DNA of 64,000 nucleotides from an uncultured Aquimarina sp. (GCA_947498775.1 CANMLL010000009.1:173036-237035); one strand, 5' to 3'. Shown: positions 37,573 to 47,578, numbered from the stretch's first letter. Program-made: numbers and translations. The notes: generated from the letters alone by a model not told the origin.

Positions 37573-38544
37573 ATGCTATATCCATTAAAATTTCATCCAA
37601 TTTTAAAAGAAAAACTTTGGGGAGGAAATAAATTAAAAACAATCCTCAATAAACCCACAGCAAATAAGAATATTGGTGAGAGCTGGGAGATTTCTACCGT
37701 AAATAATGAAATTTCTAGTGTTGCTAATGGTGAGTTTACAGGGAAATCTTTGACCGAGCTTATTCGGCAATTTAAAGGAGAGCTTCTTGGAGAAAAAGTA
37801 TATCAGGAATTTGGAAACCAGTTTCCTTTATTAATAAAGTTTATTGATGCCAAAGAAGACCTATCTGTACAATTACACCCTAATGATGCGTTGGCAAAAA
37901 AACGACACGATTCCTTTGGGAAAACTGAAATGTGGTATGTGGCGCAAGCAGATAAGAATGCTAAACTAATCATAGGTTTTAATAAAGATACCAGTAAAGA
38001 AGAATATGAAGATTTTTTAACCAAAGGGAAAATAACTGAATTGCTTAATTTCGAAGATATTTCAAAAGGAGACAGTTATTTTATTAATGCCGGTAGAATA
38101 CATGCCATAGGAGGAGGAGCTCTAATTGCCGAAATTCAGCAGACTTCAGATATAACGTATCGGGTGTACGATTGGGATCGCAAAGACGAAGATGGGAATT
38201 CAAGAGAACTGCACACAGACCTGGCAATCGATGCTCTTGATTTTAAAGGAGATAAAGATTTTAAGTTACCCTATGACAAAAAACCAAATCAAGTAAACGA
38301 AATTATTTCTATTCCGTATTTTACTACTAACTTTATAGAGGTAAATAATGCTTGTGAAAGGAATTATAACACTATAGACTCATTTAAAGTGATTATGTGT
38401 GTTGAAGGCAAGGGAACAATTAGTGTTGAGGACAATTCATTACATATTTCTTTGGGTGAAACAATATTGATTCCTGCAAAAATTAACAGTATATCAATAA
38501 AAAATAACACCAAAGCATTAAAATTGTTAGAAGTTTATATCTAA
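37573..38544 (+). CDS. manA: Type I mannose-6-phosphate isomerase
   Basis: 323 residues, the short ManA form. The start MLYPLKFHPILKEKLWGGNKL, then LSVQLHPNDALAKKRHDSFG with the Gln-x-His zinc ligands, TEMWYV carrying the Glu ligand, and AGRIHAIGGGALIAEIQQTSD with the His ligand, all match the cupin PMI family. It interconverts mannose-6-phosphate and fructose-6-phosphate, supplying mannose precursors. It is cytoplasmic. It lies 87 bp after the Wzz-like gene and before the rml operon, which fits a precursor role for this polysaccharide. Confidence 0.92.
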   Translation: MLYPLKFHPILKEKLWGGNKLKTILNKPTANKNIGESWEISTVNNEISSVANGEFTGKSLTELIRQFKGELLGEKVYQEFGNQFPLLIKFIDAKEDLSVQLHPNDALAKKRHDSFGKTEMWYVAQADKNAKLIIGFNKDTSKEEYEDFLTKGKITELLNFEDISKGDSYFINAGRIHAIGGGALIAEIQQTSDITYRVYDWDRKDEDGNSRELHTDLAIDALDFKGDKDFKLPYDKKPNQVNEIISIPYFTTNFIEVNNACERNYNTIDSFKVIMCVEGKGTISVEDNSLHISLGETILIPAKINSISIKNNTKALKLLEVYI

Positions 38545-38622
38545 TACATTATTTAGGTAATCTTTTGATATACAGATCAAAAAGCATTAAAGTTTCTTAA
38601 TACAAACTTGAAGCCATAAAAC

Positions 38623-38652
38623 TTGAAAAAACAGATAATTAGCCTATTTTTG
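38623..38652 (+). promoter_or_regulatory. Bacteroidota promoter upstream of rmlB
   Basis: TTG (38623-38625) and TATTTTTG (38645-38652) are separated by 19 bp, a close match to the -33/-7 consensus. The leader to the ATG at 38730 would be about 70 bases. This suggests the rml genes can be transcribed separately from wzz-manA. Confidence 0.65.
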
Positions 38653-38729
38653 CAAAAAAATTAGCATTGTGTATTTTCTGATGATTAGTACATTATTGAT
38701 TATTAATTTTTAAAAAGTTCATTTCGAAG

Positions 38730-39755
38730 ATGATGAAAAATATATTAGTTACAGGAGGTGCTGGTTTTATTGGCTCCAACTTTATCCCTTATTTTTTAAA
38801 AAATAACCTAGATTTTAGTGTTATAAATTTAGACTTGTTGACTTATGCAGGAGATTTAAAAAACTTGGAGGAAATAGAGAATCATAATAGATATACTTTT
38901 ATCAAAGGAGATATTTGTGATAGAAAGCTAATAGAAGAGCTTTTTAAAAAGTATGACCTTTATGGAGTCATACATTTTGCAGCAGAATCCCATGTAGATA
39001 ATTCGATATCAAATCCAGACGAGTTTATACAAACAAACGTTTTTGGAACCTTTACTTTGATTGATGTTGCGAGAAATTATTGGATGGAATCACCTCACAA
39101 CTATAAAGAAAAATATAAAGATTGTCGTTTTCATCATGTTTCTACTGATGAGGTTTATGGAACACTAGGTGAAACAGGATTGTTCGAAGAAACAACACCA
39201 TATGCACCAAATAGTCCTTATAGTGCTTCAAAAGCTTCTTCGGATTTTATCGTTAGAAGTTATTTTCATACCTACGGGATGAATGTGGTAACGACCAATT
39301 GTTCTAATAACTATGGTCCAAAACAACATGATGAGAAACTTATTCCAACCATAATTAGGAAAGCATTAGCTGAAGAAAATATCCCTATCTATGGGGATGG
39401 AAAAAATATCAGAGATTGGTTATATGTGTTAGACCACTGTAAAGGAGTAGAGTTAGTTTATAAAAATGGAATTTTTGGAGAGACATATAATATTGGCGGA
39501 AGAAATGAGCGCAACAATAATTATATCGCTTCAAAAATTTGTGAATTATTAGATTCAAGTTCTCCTCGTGAAAATGGAAAATCATATAAAGAACTTATAA
39601 CCTATGTTAAAGATCGACCAGGACACGATATGCGTTATGCCATTGATGCTACAAAAATAGAAGAACAATTAGGTTGGCAGGCAGATGAAAATTTTGAAAC
39701 CGGGATTGAAAAAACTGTGGCTTGGTACTTAAAGAAATATCACATCTTATCATGA
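38730..39755 (+). CDS. rmlB: dTDP-glucose 4,6-dehydratase
   Basis: 341 residues. The NAD-binding [10 protein letters not shown] (~9-18), HFAAESHVD (~88), [11 protein letters not shown] (catalytic Thr-Asp-Glu ~137-140) and [12 protein letters not shown] (catalytic Tyr and Lys) are all present, followed by [14 protein letters not shown] and the RDWLYVLDH segment. It converts dTDP-glucose to dTDP-4-keto-6-deoxyglucose, the first committed step to dTDP-L-rhamnose after RmlA. A second ATG is at codon 2. Its stop overlaps the start of rmlA by four bases (ATGA). Confidence 0.97.
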   Translation: MMKNILVTGGAGFIGSNFIPYFLKNNLDFSVINLDLLTYAGDLKNLEEIENHNRYTFIKGDICDRKLIEELFKKYDLYGVIHFAAESHVDNSISNPDEFIQTNVFGTFTLIDVARNYWMESPHNYKEKYKDCRFHHVSTDEVYGTLGETGLFEETTPYAPNSPYSASKASSDFIVRSYFHTYGMNVVTTNCSNNYGPKQHDEKLIPTIIRKALAEENIPIYGDGKNIRDWLYVLDHCKGVELVYKNGIFGETYNIGGRNERNNNYIASKICELLDSSSPRENGKSYKELITYVKDRPGHDMRYAIDATKIEEQLGWQADENFETGIEKTVAWYLKKYHILS

Positions 39756-40615
39756 AAGGAATAATTTTAGCAGGAGGTTCTGGAACAAGGTTGCATCCAT
39801 TAACACTTGCAGTTAGTAAACAGCTCATGCCGGTGTATGATAAGCCTATGATTTATTACCCTCTATCTAGTCTTATGTGGGCTGGGATAAGAGAAATTCT
39901 TATTATTTCTACACCTCATGACTTGCCCTTGTTTGAAAAGCTATTAGGTGATGGAGCTAAATTTGGCTGCCGTTTCGAATACGCTGTGCAAGAAAACCCA
40001 AATGGTTTGGCGGAAGCATTTGTAATAGGTGCAAATTTTATTGGTAAGGATAAAGTAGCCCTAATTTTAGGAGATAATATTTTTTATGGTACTGGTTTAG
40101 CAAAACTCTTACAAGCCAATAATGACCCAGAGGGAGGTATCATATACGCATACCATGTGCATGACCCTGAAAGATATGGAGTCGTTGAATTTGATGACAA
40201 AGGAAAAGCAATATCAATTGAAGAAAAACCACAACAGCCTAAGTCAAACTATGCCGTACCAGGAATTTATTTTTATGACAATGAGGTAGTAAATATCGCA
40301 AAAAACATAGAACCAAGCCCAAGAGGTGAGTTAGAAATTACTGATGTAAACAAAGTGTATTTAGAAAAAAAGAAACTAAATGTTAGTATTCTCGATAGGG
40401 GTACAGCTTGGTTGGATACAGGGACATTTAATTCTTTAATGCAGGCATCACAATTTGTACAAGTTATAGAAGAACGTCAAGGCCTAAAGATTGGAGCAAT
40501 TGAAGAAGTAGCGTATAGGATGGGTAATATTACCAAGAACGAATTAAAAGAATTAGCTGAGCCATTGATCAAAAGTGGATATGGTAAACATTTAATGAGC
40601 ATTTTAGAAGACTAA
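39752..40615 (+). CDS. rmlA: Glucose-1-phosphate thymidylyltransferase
   Basis: 287 residues from ATG 39752, the normal length. An upstream GTG at 39722 would add ten residues out of the rmlB tail and is rejected. The start [18 protein letters not shown] is the nucleotidyltransferase signature; [26 protein letters not shown], the ERYGVVEFD segment and [12 protein letters not shown] follow. It makes dTDP-glucose from glucose-1-phosphate and dTTP and is usually feedback-inhibited by dTDP-rhamnose. It is translationally coupled to rmlB (ATGA) and two bases before rmlC. Confidence 0.97.
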   Translation: MKGIILAGGSGTRLHPLTLAVSKQLMPVYDKPMIYYPLSSLMWAGIREILIISTPHDLPLFEKLLGDGAKFGCRFEYAVQENPNGLAEAFVIGANFIGKDKVALILGDNIFYGTGLAKLLQANNDPEGGIIYAYHVHDPERYGVVEFDDKGKAISIEEKPQQPKSNYAVPGIYFYDNEVVNIAKNIEPSPRGELEITDVNKVYLEKKKLNVSILDRGTAWLDTGTFNSLMQASQFVQVIEERQGLKIGAIEEVAYRMGNITKNELKELAEPLIKSGYGKHLMSILED

Positions 40616-40617
40616 AT

Positions 40618-41163
40618 ATGACAGCAAAAGAAACTAAGCTTAAAGGGTGCTTCATACTAGAACCTACAGTCTTTGAAGATGAAAGAGGTTATTTTTTTGA
40701 AAGCTACAACCAAAATAAATTTAACGAACTTGTTGGACAAGAGGTTAATTTTGTTCAGGACAATCAATCGTTTTCGACTAAAGGAGTAATCAGGGCACTG
40801 CACTACCAGCTTGGAGAATATGCTCAAGCCAAATTAGTAAGAGTGCTGCAGGGTAAAGTTTTGGACATTGCAGTTGACTTACGCAAAAACTCTCCTACCT
40901 TTAAAGAATATGTTGCAGTAGAATTATCTGAAGATAATAAAAAACAACTCTTTATACCAAGAGGTTTTGCGCATGGTTTTGTGGTGTTAAGTGATACTGC
41001 GAGTTTTTTCTATAAATGTGATAATTTTTATAATAAAGCAGCAGAAGGTGGAATTATTTATAATGATCAAGAACTCAATATTGATTGGAAGTTGTCAAGT
41101 TATAAACTTATAGTGTCTGATAAAGATAAAGTCTTGCCATCTTTTGAAAATGCCGAGATATGA
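40618..41163 (+). CDS. rmlC: dTDP-4-dehydrorhamnose 3,5-epimerase
   Basis: 181 residues, the usual size. The cupin fold carries the catalytic His62 in GVIRALHYQ; earlier is FEDERGYFFESYN and later FIPRGFAHGFVVLSD and FFYKCDNFYNKAAEGGI (catalytic Tyr). It inverts C3 and C5 of dTDP-4-keto-6-deoxyglucose. It overlaps rmlD by four bases (ATGA at 41160). Confidence 0.96.
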   Translation: MTAKETKLKGCFILEPTVFEDERGYFFESYNQNKFNELVGQEVNFVQDNQSFSTKGVIRALHYQLGEYAQAKLVRVLQGKVLDIAVDLRKNSPTFKEYVAVELSEDNKKQLFIPRGFAHGFVVLSDTASFFYKCDNFYNKAAEGGIIYNDQELNIDWKLSSYKLIVSDKDKVLPSFENAEI

Positions 41164-42017
41164 AGAGTGTATTAGTAACCGGCGGAAATGGTCAATTGGC
41201 CTCATGTATTAAAGATATTGAAGAAAGCTTGGTCGATTTTAATTTTATCTATGTAGATTATGATGAACTTGATATCACAAAAGAAGAAGAAGTACAAATG
41301 TTTTTTGAGAATCAAAAAATAGAGTATTGTATTAATTGTGGAGCCTATACTGCTGTCGATAAGGCAGAATCAGAGTTAGAGCTAGCAAAAAATGTTAATG
41401 AAATAGGAGTAAAATATTTGGCAGAAAGTTGTGAAAAACACAACACTGTTTTAATTCAGATATCTACAGATTTTGTTTTTGACGGAAAACAATCAACGCT
41501 TTATAGAGAAAGCGACACCACTAATCCACTTGGTGTTTATGGGCTTACAAAACTTAACGGAGAGCGAGTATCATCATCGATAAAACGACATTTTATAATC
41601 AGAACGTCATGGTTATATTCTGAACATGGTAATAATTTTCTTAAAACCATGCTTAGGTTGGGGAAAGAAAGAGATGAACTTAGTGTTGTTTGTGATCAAA
41701 TAGGAACCCCTACATATGCTGGGGACCTAGCAGAAATCCTATTAAAAATAATGGGAGATAATAATGATGCTTATGGAATTTATCATTATAGTAATGAGGG
41801 TGTAGCAAGTTGGTATGATTTCGCAAAAGCAGTTTTTGAAGAAAGCAACACAAAAGTTAAGCTTTTACCTATAAAATCTGAAGCGTATCCCACCCCAGCA
41901 AAACGACCAAGTTATAGTGTAATGGATAAATCAAAAATAAAAAAGGTATTTAATATCGAGATTCCCTACTGGAGAGACAGTATTAAGAAATGTTTAAAAA
42001 TAATTGATGAGCAATGA
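41160..42017 (+). CDS. rmlD: dTDP-4-dehydrorhamnose reductase
   Basis: 285 residues. The NADPH loop GGNGQLASCI is at ~8-17, NCGAYTAVDKAE at ~60, STDFVFDG at ~101, then LGVYGLTKLNGE with the catalytic Tyr and Lys, and RTSWLYSEHGNNF. It reduces the 4-keto group to give dTDP-L-rhamnose. The gene order rmlBACD with ATGA overlaps is typical. The stop overlaps the start of the next small lipoprotein gene. Confidence 0.96.
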   Translation: MKSVLVTGGNGQLASCIKDIEESLVDFNFIYVDYDELDITKEEEVQMFFENQKIEYCINCGAYTAVDKAESELELAKNVNEIGVKYLAESCEKHNTVLIQISTDFVFDGKQSTLYRESDTTNPLGVYGLTKLNGERVSSSIKRHFIIRTSWLYSEHGNNFLKTMLRLGKERDELSVVCDQIGTPTYAGDLAEILLKIMGDNNDAYGIYHYSNEGVASWYDFAKAVFEESNTKVKLLPIKSEAYPTPAKRPSYSVMDKSKIKKVFNIEIPYWRDSIKKCLKIIDEQ

Positions 42018-42541
42018 GAGTGATAATATTTTTTGCAGCAATACTGTTGATTATGAGCTGTAAAAATCAAGGTTTAAAAAACCAAGAAGATGTAAATATC
42101 TCTAAAATCAATGATTTCTTGACGATAGAAATTAAAGCTAGGGTATTAGAAGATGATATCTTTGAAATTTATTATGCTGAAAACTTAGAGAACACATATA
42201 TGCCTGAAGAAAGAGTTCAAGCTAATGTAAGGGGAAGCAATGAATTCCAAGAAATCATATTTAGATTTCCAGATAGAGTTTATCCAATGAAGCTAAGAAT
42301 TGATTTAGGGTTAAATAAAAACGAAACAGATATTGAGATTGAAGAAATAAGACTCTCCACAGGCGATAAAAATGTCAAATTATCTACTGAAGAAATAGTT
42401 CAAAGATTTAGACTTAATAAGTATATTTCTTATAGCCAAGAAACAAATAGCTTTAGGCGTAAAACTATTAATGGCATATATGATCCTATAATGTTAAGTG
42501 GTAGTTTAGCCAAAGAAGTAACGGATATATTTAGCGAGTAA
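42014..42541 (+). CDS. Small hypothetical lipoprotein coupled to rmlD
   Basis: 175 residues. A lipoprotein signal peptide (MRVIIFFAAILLIMSCKNQ, Cys16) gives a membrane-anchored protein. The mature part has a beta-rich look (FLTIEIKARVLEDDIFEIYYA, then EIIFRFPDRVYPMKLRIDLGL and IEIEEIRLSTGDKNVKL). It resembles a small beta-sandwich, possibly carbohydrate-binding, but no family is recognised. The ATGA overlap with rmlD shows translational coupling and suggests a part in making or exporting this polysaccharide. Confidence 0.7.
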   Translation: MRVIIFFAAILLIMSCKNQGLKNQEDVNISKINDFLTIEIKARVLEDDIFEIYYAENLENTYMPEERVQANVRGSNEFQEIIFRFPDRVYPMKLRIDLGLNKNETDIEIEEIRLSTGDKNVKLSTEEIVQRFRLNKYISYSQETNSFRRKTINGIYDPIMLSGSLAKEVTDIFSE

Positions 42542-42622
42542 TTAATAGCTTATAAGATTAAAGAAAGCTTTAATAAAAATAATCAACAAAAAGAAAATTA
42601 TAGAAAACTTACTATGAATTAG

Positions 42623-43945
42623 ATGACAAATAATACTTTTAAGAAAGGAAAAGTTTTCAATGCTTTATGGGCAATTATTTCTAAATTTCTATCCGGTATA
42701 AAACTGGTTATTGTTGGGGTTATAGTTGCGAGATATTTGGGCCCCGATGAGTTTGGAGCCTATAGTTATACTATTAGTTTTGTTATGTTATTTGCAGTCC
42801 TTGCAGAATTCAGGCTTCACAATATTTTGATAAGAGAAATTTCCAAAAATGAGATTAATACCGAATCTATTTTAGGATCAGCATTTCTTACATGCCTCTT
42901 TTTTTCGATACTTGGTTATCTAGCATTGTTTCTTTTAGTAAGAATTATAGAGGATAATACCGAACTACGGTCTCTTATTTTAATTTATGGCCTCACATAT
43001 TTTTTCCAGACCCTTAGGTTTTTAAGGGCTTTTTTTATTGCAAAATTCAAAAATTTAATTATTTTTAAAATTGAAATAACTGTAGGTCTACTTGTTCTTA
43101 TATCAGCAGTTCTAATAAGTATTTTTAAAATTTCTGTTTTATCTTTTATACTGTTGAGAATCTTTGACGTAGTGCTTGCTTCGATATTATTATTAGGGTT
43201 CTATCAAATAAGATATAAAAAAGTAAAAGAATGGAAATTTAATCGCAACATAAGCAGACAAGTTATTATTAGTTCTTCCCCTTTAGTGATTTCAAGTTTT
43301 GCTTTGGTTATTTTTCAGCAATTTGATCAAATCATGATCAAGCATATATTAGATGAATATTCTGTAGGTCAATATAGTGCTTCAGTTTCAATCATAAGTT
43401 TAATTGTTTTTATACCTGTGGTGTTGACAGAGGTCATCACCCCTTCTTTGGTAAAACTTAAGATAAATGAAGATATAAGGAATTACCATAAACGCCTTCA
43501 ATTATTTTCAGATTATATTATTTGGAGTAGTATTTTTTTATGTGTATTAGTTACATTACTTTCGCCAATAATTGTGAATTTAATTTACGGTAAAGAATTT
43601 GTTGAGTCAATTTCAATTTTAAAAATTTTCACCTGGCAAAGTGTTTTTATAGCTATGGGCTCTGTTGCGGCACAAATAATGATTATTGATGACAAACATC
43701 AGATAGCTTATATCAAAAGTGTTTTAGGCGGATTTTTGAATATTTTTCTAAATTTTATATGGATACCAAAATATGGAATAATGGGTGCTGTTTGGGCATC
43801 TCTTATTGCCTATGCAACATCATCATATATAGCTCATTTTTTTATAAAAAGGTACAAATATATTTTTGCTATTCAAACGAAAAGTCTAGTATATGGATTG
43901 GGGAATATTTATAAGGATTTAAAAACTATTAATAAAAAGGAATGA
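42623..43945 (+). CDS. Polysaccharide flippase (Wzx / MATE-like)
   Basis: 440 residues with 11-12 hydrophobic helices. The N-terminus has GKVFNALWAIISKFLSGI and VGVIVARYLGPDEFGAYSY, the usual opening of the oligosaccharide flippase family, and later FALVIFQQFDQIMIKHILD. The family moves undecaprenyl-linked repeat units from the cytoplasmic to the periplasmic side of the inner membrane. It overlaps the next gene by four bases (ATGA at 43942). Confidence 0.88.
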   Translation: MTNNTFKKGKVFNALWAIISKFLSGIKLVIVGVIVARYLGPDEFGAYSYTISFVMLFAVLAEFRLHNILIREISKNEINTESILGSAFLTCLFFSILGYLALFLLVRIIEDNTELRSLILIYGLTYFFQTLRFLRAFFIAKFKNLIIFKIEITVGLLVLISAVLISIFKISVLSFILLRIFDVVLASILLLGFYQIRYKKVKEWKFNRNISRQVIISSSPLVISSFALVIFQQFDQIMIKHILDEYSVGQYSASVSIISLIVFIPVVLTEVITPSLVKLKINEDIRNYHKRLQLFSDYIIWSSIFLCVLVTLLSPIIVNLIYGKEFVESISILKIFTWQSVFIAMGSVAAQIMIIDDKHQIAYIKSVLGGFLNIFLNFIWIPKYGIMGAVWASLIAYATSSYIAHFFIKRYKYIFAIQTKSLVYGLGNIYKDLKTINKKE

Positions 43946-45072
43946 TGATTGAGAGAAACTTTTCATTAAGAGCATCAAATACATTTGGTTTAGATGTTCG
44001 AGCAGATAGATTTTTTTCTTTTACAAATGTTGAAGGATTGAGATTATTTATGCAAGAATTTGATGGAGATTATAACGACATCTTAATTCTTGGCGGCGGC
44101 AGTAACATGTTATTTTCTAAAGATTATGAAGGTATTATAATACATCCAAATATTGAATTCATTACGAAAATTAAAGAAACGAAGAATGATATTTATTTTG
44201 AAGTAGGTTCTGGAGTAAATTGGGATGATTTTGTAAAGTTCTGTGTTAAGAACAAACATTATGGTGCTGAAAACATGTCGCTTATTCCTGGTAATGTTGG
44301 CGCTACTGCAGTTCAAAATGCTGGAGCATATGGAACAGAAGCAAAAGATCTAATTGTAACAGTAAATACTTTTGATTTATACAAGAGAGAAGAAATCGTT
44401 CTTACAAATGAGGAATGCCTTTTTGAGTATCGCAATTCGATCTTTAAAACCGACGAATATAAAAATAGAATTATAATTACTTCAATCGTTTATAAACTAT
44501 CTAAGGTTTCGAAGTATAGATCTAAAATAAACTCATTTAAAGGGAATTATTTTACAAAACGATACAGGTATTGGAAAGAATTTTTTGGTCATTTAAGAAG
44601 GAGTGTGAATATGAAGGCTATATGGGAAAGGAAGTTACTCGATTACAGATTTCTTAAAAACCTTTTAGAAGATTCCGGTCTTTTGCCTTTATCTGTAAAG
44701 AGAAAGATCGTTATAAGGACTAGAACATCAAAATTACCAGATATCAATAAACTTGGGAATGTAGGTAGTTTTTTTAAGAACCCAATTATTTCTATTGAAA
44801 AAGCTGATCAGTTGAAAAAAGACTATCCTGATGTGGTTTTATTCCCATATTTAGAAGATAAAATGAAAGTTTCAGCAGGCTGGCTTATTGACAAATGTGG
44901 TTGGAGTGGAAAACGAGTTGGTGATGCAGGAACATTAAAACACCTACCTCTTACTATAGTTAATTACGGAAGTGCAACTAGTGAAGACATTATCACCTTA
45001 GCGGTCAAAATTGAAGATGCAGTCTTGTCAACTTTTGGTGTGGTAATAGAAAAAGAGGTTGTTGTAGTTTAA
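43942..45072 (+). CDS. MurB-like UDP-N-acetylenolpyruvoylglucosamine reductase, paralogue with insertion
   Basis: 376 residues. FAD-binding segments ILILGGGSNMLFSKD (~47-61), LIPGNVGATAVQNAGAYG (~114-131) and CLFEYRNSIFK are MurB-like. The catalytic positions appear kept: R164, S276 in NVGSFFKNP, and E372 near the end (IEKEVVVV). MurB reduces UDP-GlcNAc-enolpyruvate to UDP-MurNAc. Between YKLSK (~183-188) and RTSKLPD (~261-267) there are about 72 residues, roughly 35 more than in E. coli MurB, containing the basic, aromatic stretch FTKRYRYWKEFFGHLRRS. Its place inside the polysaccharide locus, overlapping wzx and next to a pyruvyl transferase, suggests a specialised paralogue; whether a housekeeping murB exists elsewhere cannot be seen. 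Confidence 0.85.
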   Translation: MMIERNFSLRASNTFGLDVRADRFFSFTNVEGLRLFMQEFDGDYNDILILGGGSNMLFSKDYEGIIIHPNIEFITKIKETKNDIYFEVGSGVNWDDFVKFCVKNKHYGAENMSLIPGNVGATAVQNAGAYGTEAKDLIVTVNTFDLYKREEIVLTNEECLFEYRNSIFKTDEYKNRIIITSIVYKLSKVSKYRSKINSFKGNYFTKRYRYWKEFFGHLRRSVNMKAIWERKLLDYRFLKNLLEDSGLLPLSVKRKIVIRTRTSKLPDINKLGNVGSFFKNPIISIEKADQLKKDYPDVVLFPYLEDKMKVSAGWLIDKCGWSGKRVGDAGTLKHLPLTIVNYGSATSEDIITLAVKIEDAVLSTFGVVIEKEVVVV

Positions 45073-45156
45073 ATTAAATTTACTAATAAGCAGGACAAGT
45101 ATAGCTTTAGAGGTTATTCATGTTTTAAGAAAGTCTTTGAAAAAAAATATTAACAG

Positions 45157-46233
45157 ATGAAAAAAGTATACATTATAAATTTTCACCATGTTCTTAATTA
45201 TGGTGCCGTCATTCAGGGGTATGCCTTGTGTAAATTTTTAGTAAAAAACGGATATGATGCTAAAATCATAGATTACAGACCCTTTTATTTCCTATCTCAA
45301 ACTTATAGACCTGCAAAAGGCATTATGAAGACTATAAAGAAAATCATAATGAATTTGAATTTCTATAAGTTTAGAAAAAATCACATTAAGCTTTCCGAAA
45401 AAGTTTTGTATACGGAAAAGGACTTAATAAAATATTTCAAGGATTCTGAAGATGCATTTATCTGTGGTAGTGATCAAGTCTGGAATGCTAAGCTGACAAA
45501 TGGAAAAATGGATCCAGGATATTTTCTTGATTTTGTACCAAAGACAGCAAAGAAAATATCTTATGCCGCTAGTATAGGTCATGCAAGATTCGATAGACAG
45601 AATCAAGAAGTGATTTTAGAAAAACTAAAGTCTTACAGTTCAATTTCTGTTCGTGAAGATTTTGCTAAAGAAGAAATTCAAGAGATTTCAGACCATAAAC
45701 TGACTCCAAAAGTGGTACTGGACCCAACATTAATATTGGATGATTATTCAGAAATTTTAGACTTTTCTCTTGTTCCAGACGAAGATTATATAGTAATTTA
45801 TACTACAGAAGACAGTGATGCTTTCAGAAAATATATACAGTTAGTTAAAGATGTCTTGAAGATGAAAGTGATTAATCTAGGACATTATAAAGCAGGAAAA
45901 GATACTGTTGATTATGTTAATATCCACCCATCTAAATGGTTAGGGTTATTTTCAAAGGCTACATATGTATGCACTAACTCATTTCATGGAACGGCATTTT
46001 CTATTGTTTTTAAAAGAAACTTTTCAGTTTTGGGAAGAGAGACTAAAAAAGATTTAAATACAAGACAGCTTACTCTATTATCAAATTTAGGAATTGAAGA
46101 TAGGTTTATTCATGAGTTAAATGATTTTGATCATACATATCATCTAGAGGAAATAAATTATAGTAATATAGAAGATAGGTTCAATGAATTAATTAGCGAC
46201 TCAAGAAATTTTTTACTCGATGCTTTAAAATAA
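45157..46233 (+). CDS. Polysaccharide pyruvyl transferase family protein
   Basis: 358 residues. The N-terminal HHVLNYGAVIQGYALCKFL (~9-27), the central AFICGSDQVWNAKLT (~100), SYAASIGHARF, SISVREDFAKEEI, and the C-terminal CTNSFHGTAFSIVF are the motifs of the polysaccharide pyruvyl transferase family (CsaB/WcaK/ExoV type). Members put a ketal-linked pyruvate from phosphoenolpyruvate onto a sugar, adding negative charge. It is cytoplasmic or membrane-associated. It sits between the MurB-like gene and a Wzy-like gene. Confidence 0.88.
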   Translation: MKKVYIINFHHVLNYGAVIQGYALCKFLVKNGYDAKIIDYRPFYFLSQTYRPAKGIMKTIKKIIMNLNFYKFRKNHIKLSEKVLYTEKDLIKYFKDSEDAFICGSDQVWNAKLTNGKMDPGYFLDFVPKTAKKISYAASIGHARFDRQNQEVILEKLKSYSSISVREDFAKEEIQEISDHKLTPKVVLDPTLILDDYSEILDFSLVPDEDYIVIYTTEDSDAFRKYIQLVKDVLKMKVINLGHYKAGKDTVDYVNIHPSKWLGLFSKATYVCTNSFHGTAFSIVFKRNFSVLGRETKKDLNTRQLTLLSNLGIEDRFIHELNDFDHTYHLEEINYSNIEDRFNELISDSRNFLLDALK

Positions 46234-46278
46234 TTCTGTGATATATGAAGGTTGAATCTGAAAACTTAATAAATTGTT

Positions 46279-47526
46279 ATGAATTTATTCAATACTAAAG
46301 CAGATATTAGATTTATTTCTCTTGCGTTAGCTATATGTTTTCCAATACTGAAATTCAGTATTGCTTCCATGTCTATTATTATTTTTGCAGCAATTAGCAC
46401 GATTACTTTTTTTTATTCCAAAGAACAGTTTTCCAAGAAAAACATAATTTATTTTTTTGTAGGGTCATCATATTTGGTAATACTATTGTTTACTTTGGCT
46501 TACTCTTCTAATATCAAGGACGGATGGAGATTAATGCAGCACGGTTTGAGTATTATTATTTTTCCAGCTACTATCTTTTTTTTCAACAAAGATTTCTCTT
46601 CTAAAAGATTGAGAGAATATCTTTTTATATTCTGTATAGCCTGTTTTATTTGCACCCTATATATCTACATTGAGTTGATTTATCAGGGCGTTTTTAGTAA
46701 AATATTCACAAGCGAAGTGGAGTTTTGGAATCATCCGTATAGAGAGATATTGCTAAATTTAAAGTATTTAGATTTACACCCGTCTTATTATTCGACCTGG
46801 ATATTGTTTTCTGCAATTTTTTTGATTGATAATATATTTAATGAGAAAAGAAGACATATGCATCTTTTCTCTATTGGCTTGATTATTTTTTTTGTGTTTA
46901 CAGCAATCTTGTTTTCTGCAAGAGCACCATTATTAGGTTTTGCATTAGCAGCATTTTTTTTATTAATTTTCAAAATAAAGTCTCATATAATTAAAATTAT
47001 AACCGCCACAATTTTTCTTATAGTAGTTATAGTATCGATCACTCAAATATCTTTTTTAAAATCTAGATTTATAGATGAGTTAAACGCACAAGAGTATAGG
47101 CCGCCGGTTGGATTTGCTAGCTCCTCGACCAATATTAGAGTAGGAATATACAAATGCAGTTGGGAAATCTTTAATGATCATAAATGGATTGGAGTAGGAG
47201 TAGGAGATGTAATGGATCAATTAAATTCGTGTTACAAACAGTTTCATACTAGACTTTACGAGGAAAAGGACTATAATACACATAATACCTATATGCACGT
47301 ATTACTTTCTGGAGGAATATTTGCGTTAGGTTTATTTTTGGCGACCTTATTTTATCAAATAAGATTAGCATTACTATCTAAGAATTATCTTTATCTTTCT
47401 TTCCTTATTTTGGTAATGACTTGTTTATTATTTGAGAATATGCTTTCTAGAATGCATGGGGCATTATTTTATAGTTTATTCAATGCAATTTTTATAAAGT
47501 ATTTCTTTTCGGAAAAGAAAGAATAA
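46279..47526 (+). CDS. O-antigen polymerase/ligase-like membrane protein (1 of 3)
   Basis: 415 residues, strongly hydrophobic with ten or more helices. A large periplasmic loop lies near residues 265-345. It holds RVGIYKCSWEIFNDHKWIGV and the family-type HNTYMHVLLSGGIFALGLFL, where the His-Asn pair is conserved in the Wzy/WaaL O-antigen ligase superfamily. Such proteins polymerise repeat units or ligate polymer to lipid or protein. Which of the three related genes in the locus is the polymerase cannot be told from sequence. Confidence 0.82.
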   Translation: MNLFNTKADIRFISLALAICFPILKFSIASMSIIIFAAISTITFFYSKEQFSKKNIIYFFVGSSYLVILLFTLAYSSNIKDGWRLMQHGLSIIIFPATIFFFNKDFSSKRLREYLFIFCIACFICTLYIYIELIYQGVFSKIFTSEVEFWNHPYREILLNLKYLDLHPSYYSTWILFSAIFLIDNIFNEKRRHMHLFSIGLIIFFVFTAILFSARAPLLGFALAAFFLLIFKIKSHIIKIITATIFLIVVIVSITQISFLKSRFIDELNAQEYRPPVGFASSSTNIRVGIYKCSWEIFNDHKWIGVGVGDVMDQLNSCYKQFHTRLYEEKDYNTHNTYMHVLLSGGIFALGLFLATLFYQIRLALLSKNYLYLSFLILVMTCLLFENMLSRMHGALFYSLFNAIFIKYFFSEKKE

Positions 47527-47570
47527 TATAGCTTAAACAAAAACACACTTCTCGACAATACTTAATTATC

Positions 47571-47578
47571 TATTTTTG
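47571..47578 (+). promoter_or_regulatory. Possible internal -7 promoter element
   Basis: TATTTTTG, a perfect TAnnTTTG, 58 bp before the lipoprotein gene at 47636 and in the 109-bp gap after the first Wzy-like gene. It suggests a second transcript for the lipoprotein-GH42 part. No -33 TTG seen. Confidence 0.4.

Noticed and set aside
37803..38024. Minus-strand 73-codon frame in manA
   Set aside because: Antisense shadow without start context; manA motifs cover the region.
39722..39751. Upstream GTG start for rmlA
   Set aside because: Adds ten residues that lie in the rmlB tail; the ATG at 39752 gives the standard MKGIILAGG start and ATGA coupling.
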